This document shows, piece after piece, positions 34,870 to 43,394 of a DNA stretch of 64,000 nucleotides; positions within the stretch are counted from its first letter, which is position 1, and each line of letters begins with the position of its first letter. Source of the stretch: Streptomyces nojiriensis (GTDB taxonomy: Bacteria > Actinomycetota > Actinomycetes > Streptomycetales > Streptomycetaceae); contig NZ_CP071139.1 in NCBI RefSeq assembly GCF_017639205.1, positions 2,620,001 to 2,684,000 on the forward strand. The letters run 5' to 3'. Both the position numbers and the translations under genes were made by a program. The notes beneath the pieces are model-generated. The model was not told the DNA's origin and searched no databases. It saw nothing but the letters and a program-made list of their open reading frames with translations.

Positions 34870-35825
34870 GCGGTGCTCTCCTGTACGGCCGGGGCGGCGG
34901 GGTCGGCTGCGGCGCCGGCGGCCGGAGCGGGAGCGGATGTGGCTGCGGGTGCGGCTGCGGATGTGGGTGCGGGTGCGGGTGCGGGTGCGGGCTGCCAGCC
35001 GGGGCCGCGGAAGACGTGTCCGGCCCGCGCGCGCCAGCTCCCGGCGGCGCGCACGTCCCGGGCGATGGCCGCGTACTCGTGGGTGGCCACGCGCAGCGGG
35101 TTGTGGGTGCCGATGTTCTTGGTGAGCCCGTAGACGGGCTTGTCCGTCTCCCCCACCCAGGATCCGAACATCCGGTCCCAGACGATCAGGATGCCGCCGA
35201 AGTTGCGGTCCAGGTAGCCGCCCTGCGAGGCGTGGTGGACCCGGTGGTGGGAGGGGGTGTTGAAGACGTACTCGTAGGGCCGCGGCAGCTTCCCGATGCG
35301 CTCGGTGTGGACCCAGAACTGGTAGAGCAGGTTGATCCCGTAGCAGAAGGGGATCGCCGCCGGGTGCACGCCGAGGGCCACCATGGGCAGGTAGAACCAC
35401 CAGGTGGTCGCGCTGGTCCAGGGCTGGCGCAGGGCGGTGGTGAGGTTGAACCGCCGGCTGCTGTGGTGGACCACGTGGCAGGCCCACAGGATGCGGATGA
35501 CGTGGTGGAGGCGGTGCTGCCAGTAGTAGAGGAAGTCCTGGGCGAGCAGCATCAGCAGGGCGGTCCACCACAGGAACGGCACGCGCAGCGGGGTCAGTTC
35601 GTAGACCGCGGTGAAGACGGCGACGACCGGGATCTTCCAGAGCAGGTCGAACCCGATGCTGCCGAGCCCCATGGTGATGCTCGTGGCGGCGTCCTTGGTG
35701 TCGTAGCCGGCGGCGTCCTCGTCGGGATGGAGCCGGTAGCTCACCACCTCTATGACGGTGAGCAGCACGAAGGCAGGTATGGACCACAGCACGACATCGG
35801 GCAGGTTCGGCATGTCCCGCACCAT
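34866..35825 (-). CDS. Sterol-desaturase family protein, alkylglycerol monooxygenase-like
   Basis: A 319-residue di-iron membrane hydroxylase. Its histidine boxes are HRLHH (104-108), HVVHHSSRRFNLTTALRQ (from 117) and NTPSHHRVHHAS (189-200), plus FWVHTERIG (~170). This set and the LIVWDRMFG block closely resemble animal alkylglycerol monooxygenase (AGMO/TMEM195), which cleaves ether lipids. The last ~60 residues are an Ala/Pro repeat tail. Start ATG 35825, or ATG 35813. Overlapping lysoplasmalogenase suggests ether-lipid breakdown; substrate unproven. Confidence 0.88.
   Translation of the reverse strand: MVRDMPNLPDVVLWSIPAFVLLTVIEVVSYRLHPDEDAAGYDTKDAATSITMGLGSIGFDLLWKIPVVAVFTAVYELTPLRVPFLWWTALLMLLAQDFLYYWQHRLHHVIRILWACHVVHHSSRRFNLTTALRQPWTSATTWWFYLPMVALGVHPAAIPFCYGINLLYQFWVHTERIGKLPRPYEYVFNTPSHHRVHHASQGGYLDRNFGGILIVWDRMFGSWVGETDKPVYGLTKNIGTHNPLRVATHEYAAIARDVRAAGSWRARAGHVFRGPGWQPAPAPAPAPTSAAAPAATSAPAPAAGAAADPAAPAVQESTA
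34955..34992 (-). repeat. Hexanucleotide repeat (GGTGCG) in the AGMO-like gene
   Basis: Consecutive GGTGCG units, partly degenerate on the left, encode an Ala-Pro repeat in the disordered C-terminal tail. Such repeats can change copy number without a frameshift. Confidence 0.6.
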
Positions 35826-35858
35826 AGAGGCGCTCTCAGGGGTGCCGCTAGGGGTTGT

Positions 35859-35870
35859 TACCGATCGGTA
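35859..35870. promoter_or_regulatory. 12-bp palindrome TACCGATCGGTA before the NACHT gene
   Basis: A perfect palindrome lies in the 103-bp gap between the divergent AGMO-like and NACHT genes; half-site variants (ATCGGTGTTACC) follow within 20 bp. It fits a dimeric repressor site controlling one or both genes. Confidence 0.45.
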
Positions 35871-35928
35871 TCCATCGGTGTTACCGGCGGTTCACGAGAT
35901 GATGTACGGGCCGAGAAGGGGGCGGGGC

Positions 35929-38900
35929 ATGACGGGGTTCGAGACGGTTCTCTTACGGGTGGCGGGGACGGCGGCGGGGACGCTGGTGAAGTCCCTCCTG
36001 GCCCGGGCCCCGGGGGCGGGCCTGGCGGCCGACCCGGCACTGCCGGTGCAGCGCTGGCGCAAGCCTCCGGGGAAACTCGGCGACGGCGAGATGCGGCGCC
36101 TGGCCGAAGCCCTGGCGGAGCGCCTCGGCCCGGAGTGCGCGGCGCTGCCGGAGCACGAACGCCTGGCGGCGCTGGACGCGGCCGGGGACGCCTTCGCGGC
36201 ACTGGGCCCCCTCGACACGCAGGCCCTCTTCGCGGCGGACCTCGACCCGTCGGCCCTGGCGGCGGCCCTCCCCGGCCCCCCGGCGGGCCTGAGCCCGGCC
36301 GCGGAGGTCCTGTACGGACGGCTGGTCCGGCTGTGCTGCGCGCACGCGGTGGAGTACGTGACGACCCTGCCGGGCTTCGGGGCCCGGGCGGACGTGGAAC
36401 TCGTCCGGCGGACGGGCGAGCTGGCCCGTTCGCTGGACCGGCTCCAGGAGGGCGCGGACGGGTCGGCGTACGCCTTCGAGGAGCGCTACGCGCAGTACAT
36501 CGCCGAGACCCACAGCCGCCTCCAGCTCTTCGGCCTGACCCTCAGTCACGCGCGCGAGGAGTGGCCCCTGGACCTGGCGTACATCAGCCTCGCGGTGACG
36601 GGCGAGCAGCTGCTGGAGGATCCGGGCCGGCACTCGGCGATGAAGACCGAGCTGGCACTCGGCACGTCCGAGCGGGTGCTGCTGCGCGGCCCGGCGGGTT
36701 CGGGCAAGAGCACCCTGGTCCAGTGGCTGGCGCTGAACGCGGCGAGACGGAGCTTCAAGGTCGGCCTGCGCCACTGGAACACGCTCGTCCCCTTCGTCCT
36801 GCGGCTGCGCTCGTTCAACTCGCCCGAGGGCTTGCCGATGCCGGAGAACTGGCTGCGCGCCTCGGGCGTGCCGCTGCGGGCCCCTGACGGATGGGTCGAG
36901 GACCTGCTGTCCGAAGGACGGGCACTCGTCCTGATCGACGGGGTCGACGAGGTCCCGTCCAAGCTCCGCAGCCGGACCGAGGAGTGGCTGAGATCCCTGC
37001 TCGCGGCCTATCCCCGGGCCCGCTACGTGGTGACCACGCGCCCGTCGGCGGTCCCGGAGGACTGGCTGACCGGGCAGGCCTTCTCCCTGCTGTCCCTGCT
37101 GCCGATGGAGCGCGCCGACGTCAGCGCGTTCATCACGCACTGGCACGACTCCGCCCGTGCCGAGTGCGGCTCCGAGGAGGAGCGCGACACCCTCGACCGG
37201 TACGAGGGATCACTGATCCGGTCCGTCGGTTCCCGCCGGGACCTCGGATGGCTGGCCTCGAACCCCCTGATGTGCGCCCTGCTGTGCGCCCTGAACCGGG
37301 ACCGTCACATGCACCTGCCGAGGGCGCGCAAGGAGCTGTACGACGCCGCCCTGGACATGCTCCTCGTGCGCCGGGACACCGAGCGGGACATCTCCGGTGT
37401 CGAGGGCGTGTACCTCAGCAGGGACGAGCAGACCCTGCTGCTCCAGCGGCTCGCGTACTGGCTGATCCGCAACGGCCAGCTGGAGGCGTCCCGCGGGGAG
37501 GCCGAGGAGATGGTCGGCGAGTGGCTCGGCGCCATGCCCCAGGTCCGGGCGCAGGCCGGTGCCGAGCAGGTGTTCCGGCACCTGCTGATCCGCAGCGGGC
37601 TGCTCCGGGAGACGGTCCCGGGGTCGGTCCACTTCGTGCACCGCACCTTCCAGGACTACCTCGGGGCCAAGGCGGCCGTGGAGGCACGGGACTTCGGTGT
37701 GCTGGTGGGCAACGCCCACGAGGACACGTGGGAGGACGTGATCCGCATGGCGGTGGGGCACGCCCGCCCCGACGAGCGCGCACGCCTGCTCCGCCAGCTC
37801 CTGCGGCGGGCCGACAAGGTCAAGCGGGACCAGAACCGGCTGGTGCTGCTGGCCGCGGCCTGCCTGGAGCACGCCCCGGAGCTGGACCCCGAGGTCTGGC
37901 ACGAGGTGCAGGCGCGTACGGCGCACCTGCTGCCGCCGCACTCGGTGGGGCAGGCCGAGGAACTGGCCAAGGCGGGCGAGCTGGTCCTGGAACTCCTGCC
38001 GGACCCCGCGGGCCTGGACGAGCAGCAGGCTGCCGCCATCATCCGTACGGCCGCGCTCGTCAACGGGGACCGGGCGCTCCAGGTCATCGCCGGCTTCCGG
38101 CGGGACGACCGCTACGACGTGGTCCATGAACTGTCCGACGCCTGGGGGCGGTTCCGCACCGACGACTACGCGGACGCGGTCCTGGCCGACGCCCCCGTGC
38201 GCGTCGGGCACCTGCACGTCCGCACGCGCGAGCAGCTCGCCGCGCTGGGTCGGCTGCCCCACGTCCGGCGGGTCCACCTGACCTGGAACGGCGCCCTCCC
38301 GGCGGAGATATCCGGGCGGCGGGACCTGGAGTGGCTGGTCATCCACCGCAATCCGGCCCTGACCGATCTCGCGCCGCTGGCCGGGCATCCGACGCTCCGG
38401 CACCTCGGCGTACTGGACTGTCCCGAGGTCACGGGCATCGAGGTGGTCACCGAACTGTCGGCGGACAGCCTCGCCTTCGGCTACCTGCGGGACGGGCTCT
38501 CGCTGGCTCCGCTGGCGGCGGTCGGCGGGCTCACATCCCTGGTCATCGGGTTCGAGCCCGAGCAGCGGGCGATCGGGGACGTCCCGGCGGCCGAGGGGCT
38601 GGCCTCCCTGGCGCTGTGGCAGGGCGCCCGCCGGATGACCCTCGACGGCATCGAGCGGTGGCCGGGGGTGACGGACCTGACGATCGCGGGCAGCCTGCAG
38701 TACCGGCAGCTGGTCCACTCGCTCCCGCTCCCGGAACTGGATTCGCTGCAGATCCGGCACGCCGCACCGGTGTCGGCCGCGGCCCTCGTGCCGTACCGGC
38801 GGCTGAGGGAACTCGTACTGATCAGGTGCATGTTCGAGGGGACCCTGGAGCCGCTGGCCGAGTTGCCCGGGCTGCGGCTGCTCGTCCTGAGCGAATGCCT

Positions 38901-39021
38901 CGGGACGGTGGACCTCTCGCCCCTCGCGGCCGTGGACGGGCTGGTCGTCGAGGTGGACCGGCGCACTGGCGTGGTCGGCACCGAGAGCATCCCGCCGGAG
39001 CGGCTCGTGTACAAGAACTGA
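35929..39021 (+). CDS. NACHT-domain (NLR-like STAND) ATPase with LRR-like C-terminus
   Basis: A 1030-residue protein in three parts. An N-terminal helical region (~1-230; TGFETVLLRVAGTAAGTLVKSLL) resembles the helical N-domains of bacterial NACHT proteins. The NACHT ATPase has Walker A GPAGSGKST (254-262) and Walker B ALVLIDGVDEVP (332-343), followed by winged-helix/superhelical segments (FVHRTFQDYLGAKAAVEA). The C-terminus (~755-1020) is a run of leucine-rich strands. Some bacterial NACHT proteins sense phage and trigger cell death; others are regulators. No effector domain is recognisable. ATG 35929 has AAGGGGG upstream. Confidence 0.88.
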   Translation: MTGFETVLLRVAGTAAGTLVKSLLARAPGAGLAADPALPVQRWRKPPGKLGDGEMRRLAEALAERLGPECAALPEHERLAALDAAGDAFAALGPLDTQALFAADLDPSALAAALPGPPAGLSPAAEVLYGRLVRLCCAHAVEYVTTLPGFGARADVELVRRTGELARSLDRLQEGADGSAYAFEERYAQYIAETHSRLQLFGLTLSHAREEWPLDLAYISLAVTGEQLLEDPGRHSAMKTELALGTSERVLLRGPAGSGKSTLVQWLALNAARRSFKVGLRHWNTLVPFVLRLRSFNSPEGLPMPENWLRASGVPLRAPDGWVEDLLSEGRALVLIDGVDEVPSKLRSRTEEWLRSLLAAYPRARYVVTTRPSAVPEDWLTGQAFSLLSLLPMERADVSAFITHWHDSARAECGSEEERDTLDRYEGSLIRSVGSRRDLGWLASNPLMCALLCALNRDRHMHLPRARKELYDAALDMLLVRRDTERDISGVEGVYLSRDEQTLLLQRLAYWLIRNGQLEASRGEAEEMVGEWLGAMPQVRAQAGAEQVFRHLLIRSGLLRETVPGSVHFVHRTFQDYLGAKAAVEARDFGVLVGNAHEDTWEDVIRMAVGHARPDERARLLRQLLRRADKVKRDQNRLVLLAAACLEHAPELDPEVWHEVQARTAHLLPPHSVGQAEELAKAGELVLELLPDPAGLDEQQAAAIIRTAALVNGDRALQVIAGFRRDDRYDVVHELSDAWGRFRTDDYADAVLADAPVRVGHLHVRTREQLAALGRLPHVRRVHLTWNGALPAEISGRRDLEWLVIHRNPALTDLAPLAGHPTLRHLGVLDCPEVTGIEVVTELSADSLAFGYLRDGLSLAPLAAVGGLTSLVIGFEPEQRAIGDVPAAEGLASLALWQGARRMTLDGIERWPGVTDLTIAGSLQYRQLVHSLPLPELDSLQIRHAAPVSAAALVPYRRLRELVLIRCMFEGTLEPLAELPGLRLLVLSECLGTVDLSPLAAVDGLVVEVDRRTGVVGTESIPPERLVYKN

Positions 39022-39043
39022 GCCGCTCCGGCGGGAGCCGGTG

Positions 39044-40267
39044 TCACCAGACCCGGACCGACCCCCCTCGGGCGAATGCCGGGCTGGTGGCCTCCGGGGG
39101 CACGGCCGTCAACGGCTGTGCGATCTCCGAGACCAGGGGGCCGTGCTTGGCGGCGACCGCGTCCAGCAGGGCGAGGTCGAAGCCGTACACGCGGGCCGCG
39201 TTGCCGCCGACCATCGCGGCGACCTCCTCGCGCGGCAGGCCCGCGTAGGCGATGCGGAGGCCTTCGCGGGAGAAGGGGGTGGTGCCCTCGTCGTGGGGGT
39301 AGTCGCTGCCCCACATGATCTTGTCGAGGCCGATCCGCTCCCGCAGCGGGACCTCGTGGGGGCGCATGAAGCTCGCTCCCACGAAGCAGTTGTCCCGCCA
39401 GACCTCGCTCGGGCCCCGGCCCATCGACTCCGCGAGGCCCGCCCCGAACTTGGACTCGGCCGTGGCCGATGCCGCCACCAGGCGGCCGTGGTAGTAGTCC
39501 AGCATCTCCAGCACACCGGGGATCCACCCGGAGCCCTGCTCCGTCAGGACCAGCTTGAGGCCCGGGTGACGGTGGAAGGCCCCGCCGAAGACGAGGTGCC
39601 ACAGGGCGCGGTGCGAGAACCATGTCGTCTCCACCATGAAGACGGCGCGGGCCGCCGGTTCGTCGCCGAGCGGCGGTGAGGCCGAGCCGCCGTGGTGGTT
39701 GACCGGGACGTCCAGCTCGTCGCACACCGCCCAGACGGGGTCGTAGGCCGCGGAGTACAGCTCGGGCACCGTGGAGCCGGGCGGGACGCCGGGGAGCAGG
39801 ATGCCGCCCGTCAGGCCGGCGGCCCGCGCCCGGCGGATCTCGCCGACCGCTGCGTCCACGTCGTTCAGCAGGATCTGCGCGACCCCCGCCCGGCGCCCCG
39901 GGGCGTCCGCGCAGAAGTCCGCCAGCCAGCGGTTGTGGGCCTGCAGACCCGCCCAGCGCAGCTCGTACTCGGCGGCCGTCGGGGGCTGGGCCATCAGGGA
40001 GGCCTTGGGGAAGAACGGCGGGATGGTGTTCGGGAAGAGGACTTCCGCGACGATGCCGTCCGCTTCGAGTTCGGCGAGGCGGCGCGCCGAGTTCCAGTTG
40101 CGGTCGGCGGTGTCCGCCAGGAGGTCCTCGTACGGGTTCACGTACGTGGCGGCCCAGGCGTCGAAGTCCTCGTGGTGGCGCTTGGCCAGGTACGGCTTGT
40201 AGTCCAGCAGGTCGGCGCCGGCGTGGCAGTCCGCCGAGATCACCGTGTAGCGGTCCTCGGACGTCAC
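39044..40267 (-). CDS. Amidohydrolase-2 family protein (last gene of the operon)
   Basis: A 407-residue TIM-barrel metal hydrolase/decarboxylase of the amidohydrolase-2 (ACMSD-like) family: ISADCHAG at the N-terminus, NNHHGG-like VNHHGGS centrally, LVLTEQGSGWIP, and the metal Asp in IMWGSDYPHDEG. Family members decarboxylate or hydrolyse aromatic and carboxylic acids. GTG 40267 overlaps the stop of the homologous upstream gene (GTGA). The two paralogues may form a heteromer or handle consecutive substrates. Confidence 0.88.
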   Translation of the reverse strand: MTSEDRYTVISADCHAGADLLDYKPYLAKRHHEDFDAWAATYVNPYEDLLADTADRNWNSARRLAELEADGIVAEVLFPNTIPPFFPKASLMAQPPTAAEYELRWAGLQAHNRWLADFCADAPGRRAGVAQILLNDVDAAVGEIRRARAAGLTGGILLPGVPPGSTVPELYSAAYDPVWAVCDELDVPVNHHGGSASPPLGDEPAARAVFMVETTWFSHRALWHLVFGGAFHRHPGLKLVLTEQGSGWIPGVLEMLDYYHGRLVAASATAESKFGAGLAESMGRGPSEVWRDNCFVGASFMRPHEVPLRERIGLDKIMWGSDYPHDEGTTPFSREGLRIAYAGLPREEVAAMVGGNAARVYGFDLALLDAVAAKHGPLVSEIAQPLTAVPPEATSPAFARGGSVRVW

Positions 40268-41565
40268 GGGTTCACCCCCAGCACCGGGAAGTCGTTGTCG
40301 GTGAGCCAGTGGCGGCCCACCTCGCGGGAGCGGGCCCAGGAGGCCTCCACCGCCGCCTGGTCCGGGGACTGGCCCAGTTCCGCCGGGGTGGGGCCGATCC
40401 GGCGGGCGATCGGGGCCAGCTTCGCGGTGTCGAAGCCGAAGACCTCGGCCGCCGCGAGCCCGAGCATCCGGCGGGTCTCGGCGACCGGGATGTCGTGGAA
40501 GGTGTTCTTCAGCCAGCTGCGGGTGTTCGGCCAGGTGCCCTCGGGGTGTGGGAAGTCCGAGCCCCACAGGATGTTGTCCACGCCGATCTCGTACCGCTGC
40601 GCGAGCTCCCGGCGCTTGGTGTTCGTGGCGCAGATGAACACCTGGCGGTCCAGGTACTCGCTGGGCGGCCGCTTCAGCTCCTCGAACGGTGAGAGCTTCT
40701 TGCCGCCGTGCGCGCCGAGGTAGAGCCGGTCCATGAACCACAGCTGGTTGGGCAGCCACCAGCAGCCCGCCTCGGCGACGCCGAACTTCAGGCCGGGGTG
40801 GCGTTCGAAGACCCCCGACCAGAGCAGGAACCACAGCGGGCGGGCCGGCCACCAGGTGACCTCGGAGACGAAGATGCCCAGGTGGTCGCCGTACTCGTGG
40901 CGCGGCGAGGACCCGGAGTGGGTGACGATCGGCATCTGCGTCTCGGCGGCCGCCGCCCAGACGGGGTCGTAGCGGCGGTCGTGGTACGGCGCCCGGTCCA
41001 CCCACATCGCGGGGATCATCAGCGCTCCCAGCCCGGACGCCTTGGCCCGGTGGATCTCGGCGACGACCTTCTTCGGCTCGCCCGTGATGGGGAGCAGGGC
41101 GACTCCGCAGTGCCGCTCCGGGTGCCGGCCCACGAATTCCGCGAGCCAGCGGTTGTGCGCCTGCGCGCCCGCCATGCCGAGCTCGGGGTCCTGGTCGCCG
41201 GAGAGGCCGAGGCCGACGCCGAAGGGGGCGGCGGTCTGGCTGTCGACGGCGTCCGCGTCGGGGAAGACGACCTCGGCGGCCACGCCGTCGCCGTCGAGTT
41301 CCTTCAGCCGCTGCCCGGTGTCCCAACCGCCTTTGAGGCCTTCCTCGTGGTCGTGGAACCACTTCTCGGCGAAGGCCTCGTTGCGGACGCCGAGGCGGGT
41401 GGCCTCCGCGCGGCGGGCGTCGCGTTCGCCGAGGAACTCGTCGAACCGGGGGTGGAAGCGGGAGTCCAGGTAGGGCCGGTACTGCTCGGTGGGCAGGCCG
41501 GCGTGGCAGTCGGAGGAGATGATCAGGTACGGGTCTTCGGTCCGGTCTTCGTGCGTACTCACCAC
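40264..41565 (-). CDS. Amidohydrolase-2 family protein
   Basis: A 433-residue paralogue of the next gene: LIISSDCHAGLPTEQYRPYLD, IVTHSGSS, LKFGVAEAGCWWLP and ILWGSDFPHPEG mark the metal site of the amidohydrolase-2/ACMSD-like family. GTG starts at 41565 or 41562 follow a GAGGGG 5-8 nt upstream. Placed between an SDR and its paralogue in a leftward operon whose other members are an SDR and an acetoacetate-decarboxylase-family protein, it probably belongs to a carbon-acid catabolic or biosynthetic route not identified here. Confidence 0.88.
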   Translation of the reverse strand: MVSTHEDRTEDPYLIISSDCHAGLPTEQYRPYLDSRFHPRFDEFLGERDARRAEATRLGVRNEAFAEKWFHDHEEGLKGGWDTGQRLKELDGDGVAAEVVFPDADAVDSQTAAPFGVGLGLSGDQDPELGMAGAQAHNRWLAEFVGRHPERHCGVALLPITGEPKKVVAEIHRAKASGLGALMIPAMWVDRAPYHDRRYDPVWAAAAETQMPIVTHSGSSPRHEYGDHLGIFVSEVTWWPARPLWFLLWSGVFERHPGLKFGVAEAGCWWLPNQLWFMDRLYLGAHGGKKLSPFEELKRPPSEYLDRQVFICATNTKRRELAQRYEIGVDNILWGSDFPHPEGTWPNTRSWLKNTFHDIPVAETRRMLGLAAAEVFGFDTAKLAPIARRIGPTPAELGQSPDQAAVEASWARSREVGRHWLTDNDFPVLGVNP

Positions 41566-41574
41566 AGACGCCCC

Positions 41575-42459
41575 TCAGTCGAGGATGAAGCTTTCCAGGT
41601 AGCCGGGGTTGGTCCGGTCGAGCATCGACTGCGACCGGGCGCGGATCTGCCGGTCGCTGTGCTCGCCGGCCGGGAGCATCCAGAAGCGGTCGGCGCGGAT
41701 GCCGTCGACGACGTGCTCGGCGACCTCCTCGACCGGGGTGAAGCGCACCTCGTGGCCGGCCTGCTTCATCGCCGCCTCGTACTGGTCGAGGCTGCGGTAC
41801 GGGGCCTTGCGCGGCCGCTCCTTCGCGTACCGCTCGGGCCGGTTGCGGTGCGACTCCCACAGCCCGGTGCGCAGCATGTGCGGTCCGGGGAAGAGGACGG
41901 AGGCCCCGACGGGGGCGCCCTCCGCCTTGAGGTGGGCGTAGAGCGACTCGGTCATGGTGACCACGGCCGCCTTGGTGACGGCGTACACGGACGCGGTGGG
42001 CAGCGGGGCGATGCCGCCGTCGCCGGAGGAGGTGTTGACGACGTGGCCGGGGCCGCCGGCGGCGATCATGCGGGGGACGAAGGCCTGGATGCCGTGGAAG
42101 ACCCCCCATACGTTGACGGAGAAGGCCCATTTCCAGTCGTTGGGCTCGTGCTCCCACATCCGGCCCTCGGCGCCGGAGCCGACGCCGGCGTTGTTGCAGA
42201 GCACGTGCACGGCGCCGAAGGCCTCGTAGGCGGCGTCGGCCAGCGCGGTCACGGAGTCGCGGTCGCTGACGTCGACCACCCTGGCGAGCACCTGGGCCCC
42301 GTCCGCGACGAGTTCGCCGGCGGCCTTGCGCAGGGCGCCCTCCTCGACGTCGGCGAGGACCACCTTCAGCCCCTCGGCGGCGAAGCGGCGGGCCATGGCG
42401 AGGCCGATGCCACTGGCGGCTCCGGTGACCACGGCCACCTGTCCCGGTTCGAGTCGCAT
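41575..42459 (-). CDS. SDR-family oxidoreductase
   Basis: A 294-residue classical short-chain dehydrogenase: VVTGAASGIGLAMA, ADVEEG specifying NAD, NNAGVGSG, active-site Ser in NTSSGDGG and Tyr/Lys in YAVTKAA. The C-terminus is extended (PVEEVAEHVVDGIRADRFWMLP...), as in mycobacterial-type SDRs that act on bulky hydrophobic alcohols. It starts 1 bp after the acetoacetate-decarboxylase-family stop and ends 9 bp before the amidohydrolase start. Confidence 0.92.
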   Translation of the reverse strand: MRLEPGQVAVVTGAASGIGLAMARRFAAEGLKVVLADVEEGALRKAAGELVADGAQVLARVVDVSDRDSVTALADAAYEAFGAVHVLCNNAGVGSGAEGRMWEHEPNDWKWAFSVNVWGVFHGIQAFVPRMIAAGGPGHVVNTSSGDGGIAPLPTASVYAVTKAAVVTMTESLYAHLKAEGAPVGASVLFPGPHMLRTGLWESHRNRPERYAKERPRKAPYRSLDQYEAAMKQAGHEVRFTPVEEVAEHVVDGIRADRFWMLPAGEHSDRQIRARSQSMLDRTNPGYLESFILD

Positions 42460-42460
42460 G

Positions 42461-43270
42461 TCAGCCCCTCCCCCCTGACGAGCCCTCCGGGGGCGCGTCG
42501 AGGATCTGCAGGGGGTCGTCGTAGCGCTGGTGGATGTACGGGAGCAGGGCCTGGGCGCTGACCCGCTCGGCGACGCGGCCCTTCTGGTCGGTGGTCTTCT
42601 CGCCGATGGTGATCTCCACGATCCGGCGGACGGGAAGGTCGGCGACCGGGTCGAACATCGACTCGCGCAGCACGACGTCCCCGGTGATGTGCTCCAGCTT
42701 GCGGACCTTCTCGTTGCGCGTGCAGTGCACGAGCACCGGGTCCACGTCGAATCCCGAACCGTCGACGGCGGGCAGGAACTTGAAGTAGAAGTCGGTCTTC
42801 CGGGTGGGCTCGGGCAGCGGCAGCGCGCGGTCCACCGCCCCGCGCACCTCGACGAAGGCGATCCCGTGCCGGGCGAGAGCGGCCCGTACGACGAGTCCGT
42901 CGCGCTCCACGGTGACCTCGCCGAGCTTCTTCGGCTCGCCGAAGACCTCGCGGCCGCCGGTCAGTGCGCGCTCCATGGTCATCGGCATGACCAGGGGGTA
43001 CCAGCCCTCGACCCCGCCGTGCTGGGCGGCGACGGCCACCGAGCCGGCGCCGAGCGGGTAGCCGGGCAGGTCGACCTTGCTGATGTTGGCCCGTACCAGG
43101 GGCCGGTCGGCCGGTTTGAGCGGCGGCGGCAGGACCGCCGCGACCACGTCGGGGTCGCTCTCCCAGACGGCCACGACGCCGGTGGACCAGATGTCGGGGA
43201 GCTTGGAACTCTTCTCGCGCGACGCCGCGATCTCGGCCTCGGTCCGCGCTCCGTACCGTACGCGTGCCAT
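42461..43270 (-). CDS. Acetoacetate-decarboxylase-family protein
   Basis: A 269-residue member of the acetoacetate decarboxylase-like superfamily: LPPPLKPADRPLVRANISKVD, YPLGAGSVAVAAQHGGVEGWYPLVMPMTMERALTGGREVFGEPKKLGEV and a beta-cone core. The Glu-Pro-Lys of GEPKKLG is in the region that carries the Schiff-base Lys in true decarboxylases, but the family also holds aldolases and cyclases. ATG 43270 has GAGGG 12 nt upstream. It is the first gene of the operon, divergent from TetR and behind its operator. Confidence 0.85.
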   Translation of the reverse strand: MARVRYGARTEAEIAASREKSSKLPDIWSTGVVAVWESDPDVVAAVLPPPLKPADRPLVRANISKVDLPGYPLGAGSVAVAAQHGGVEGWYPLVMPMTMERALTGGREVFGEPKKLGEVTVERDGLVVRAALARHGIAFVEVRGAVDRALPLPEPTRKTDFYFKFLPAVDGSGFDVDPVLVHCTRNEKVRKLEHITGDVVLRESMFDPVADLPVRRIVEITIGEKTTDQKGRVAERVSAQALLPYIHQRYDDPLQILDAPPEGSSGGRG

Positions 43271-43307
43271 GTCTCGCACCATCCCTCGGCTCGGGGGGAG
43301 TCGGTTC

Positions 43308-43322
43308 TGTAACACAGTTACA
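43308..43322. promoter_or_regulatory. TetR-type operator TGTAAC-N3-GTTACA
   Basis: The perfect palindrome TGTAACACAGTTACA lies midway between the divergent TetR gene and the four-gene operon. Its 15-bp length and position are typical of TetR-family operators, so autoregulation plus operon repression is likely. Confidence 0.7.
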
Positions 43323-43394
43323 CCGCCGCCGATGAAGGGTAAAGACTCCTGCACGGACCAGAATTGACGATCCGACAGATTGGTGGTGGACGCC

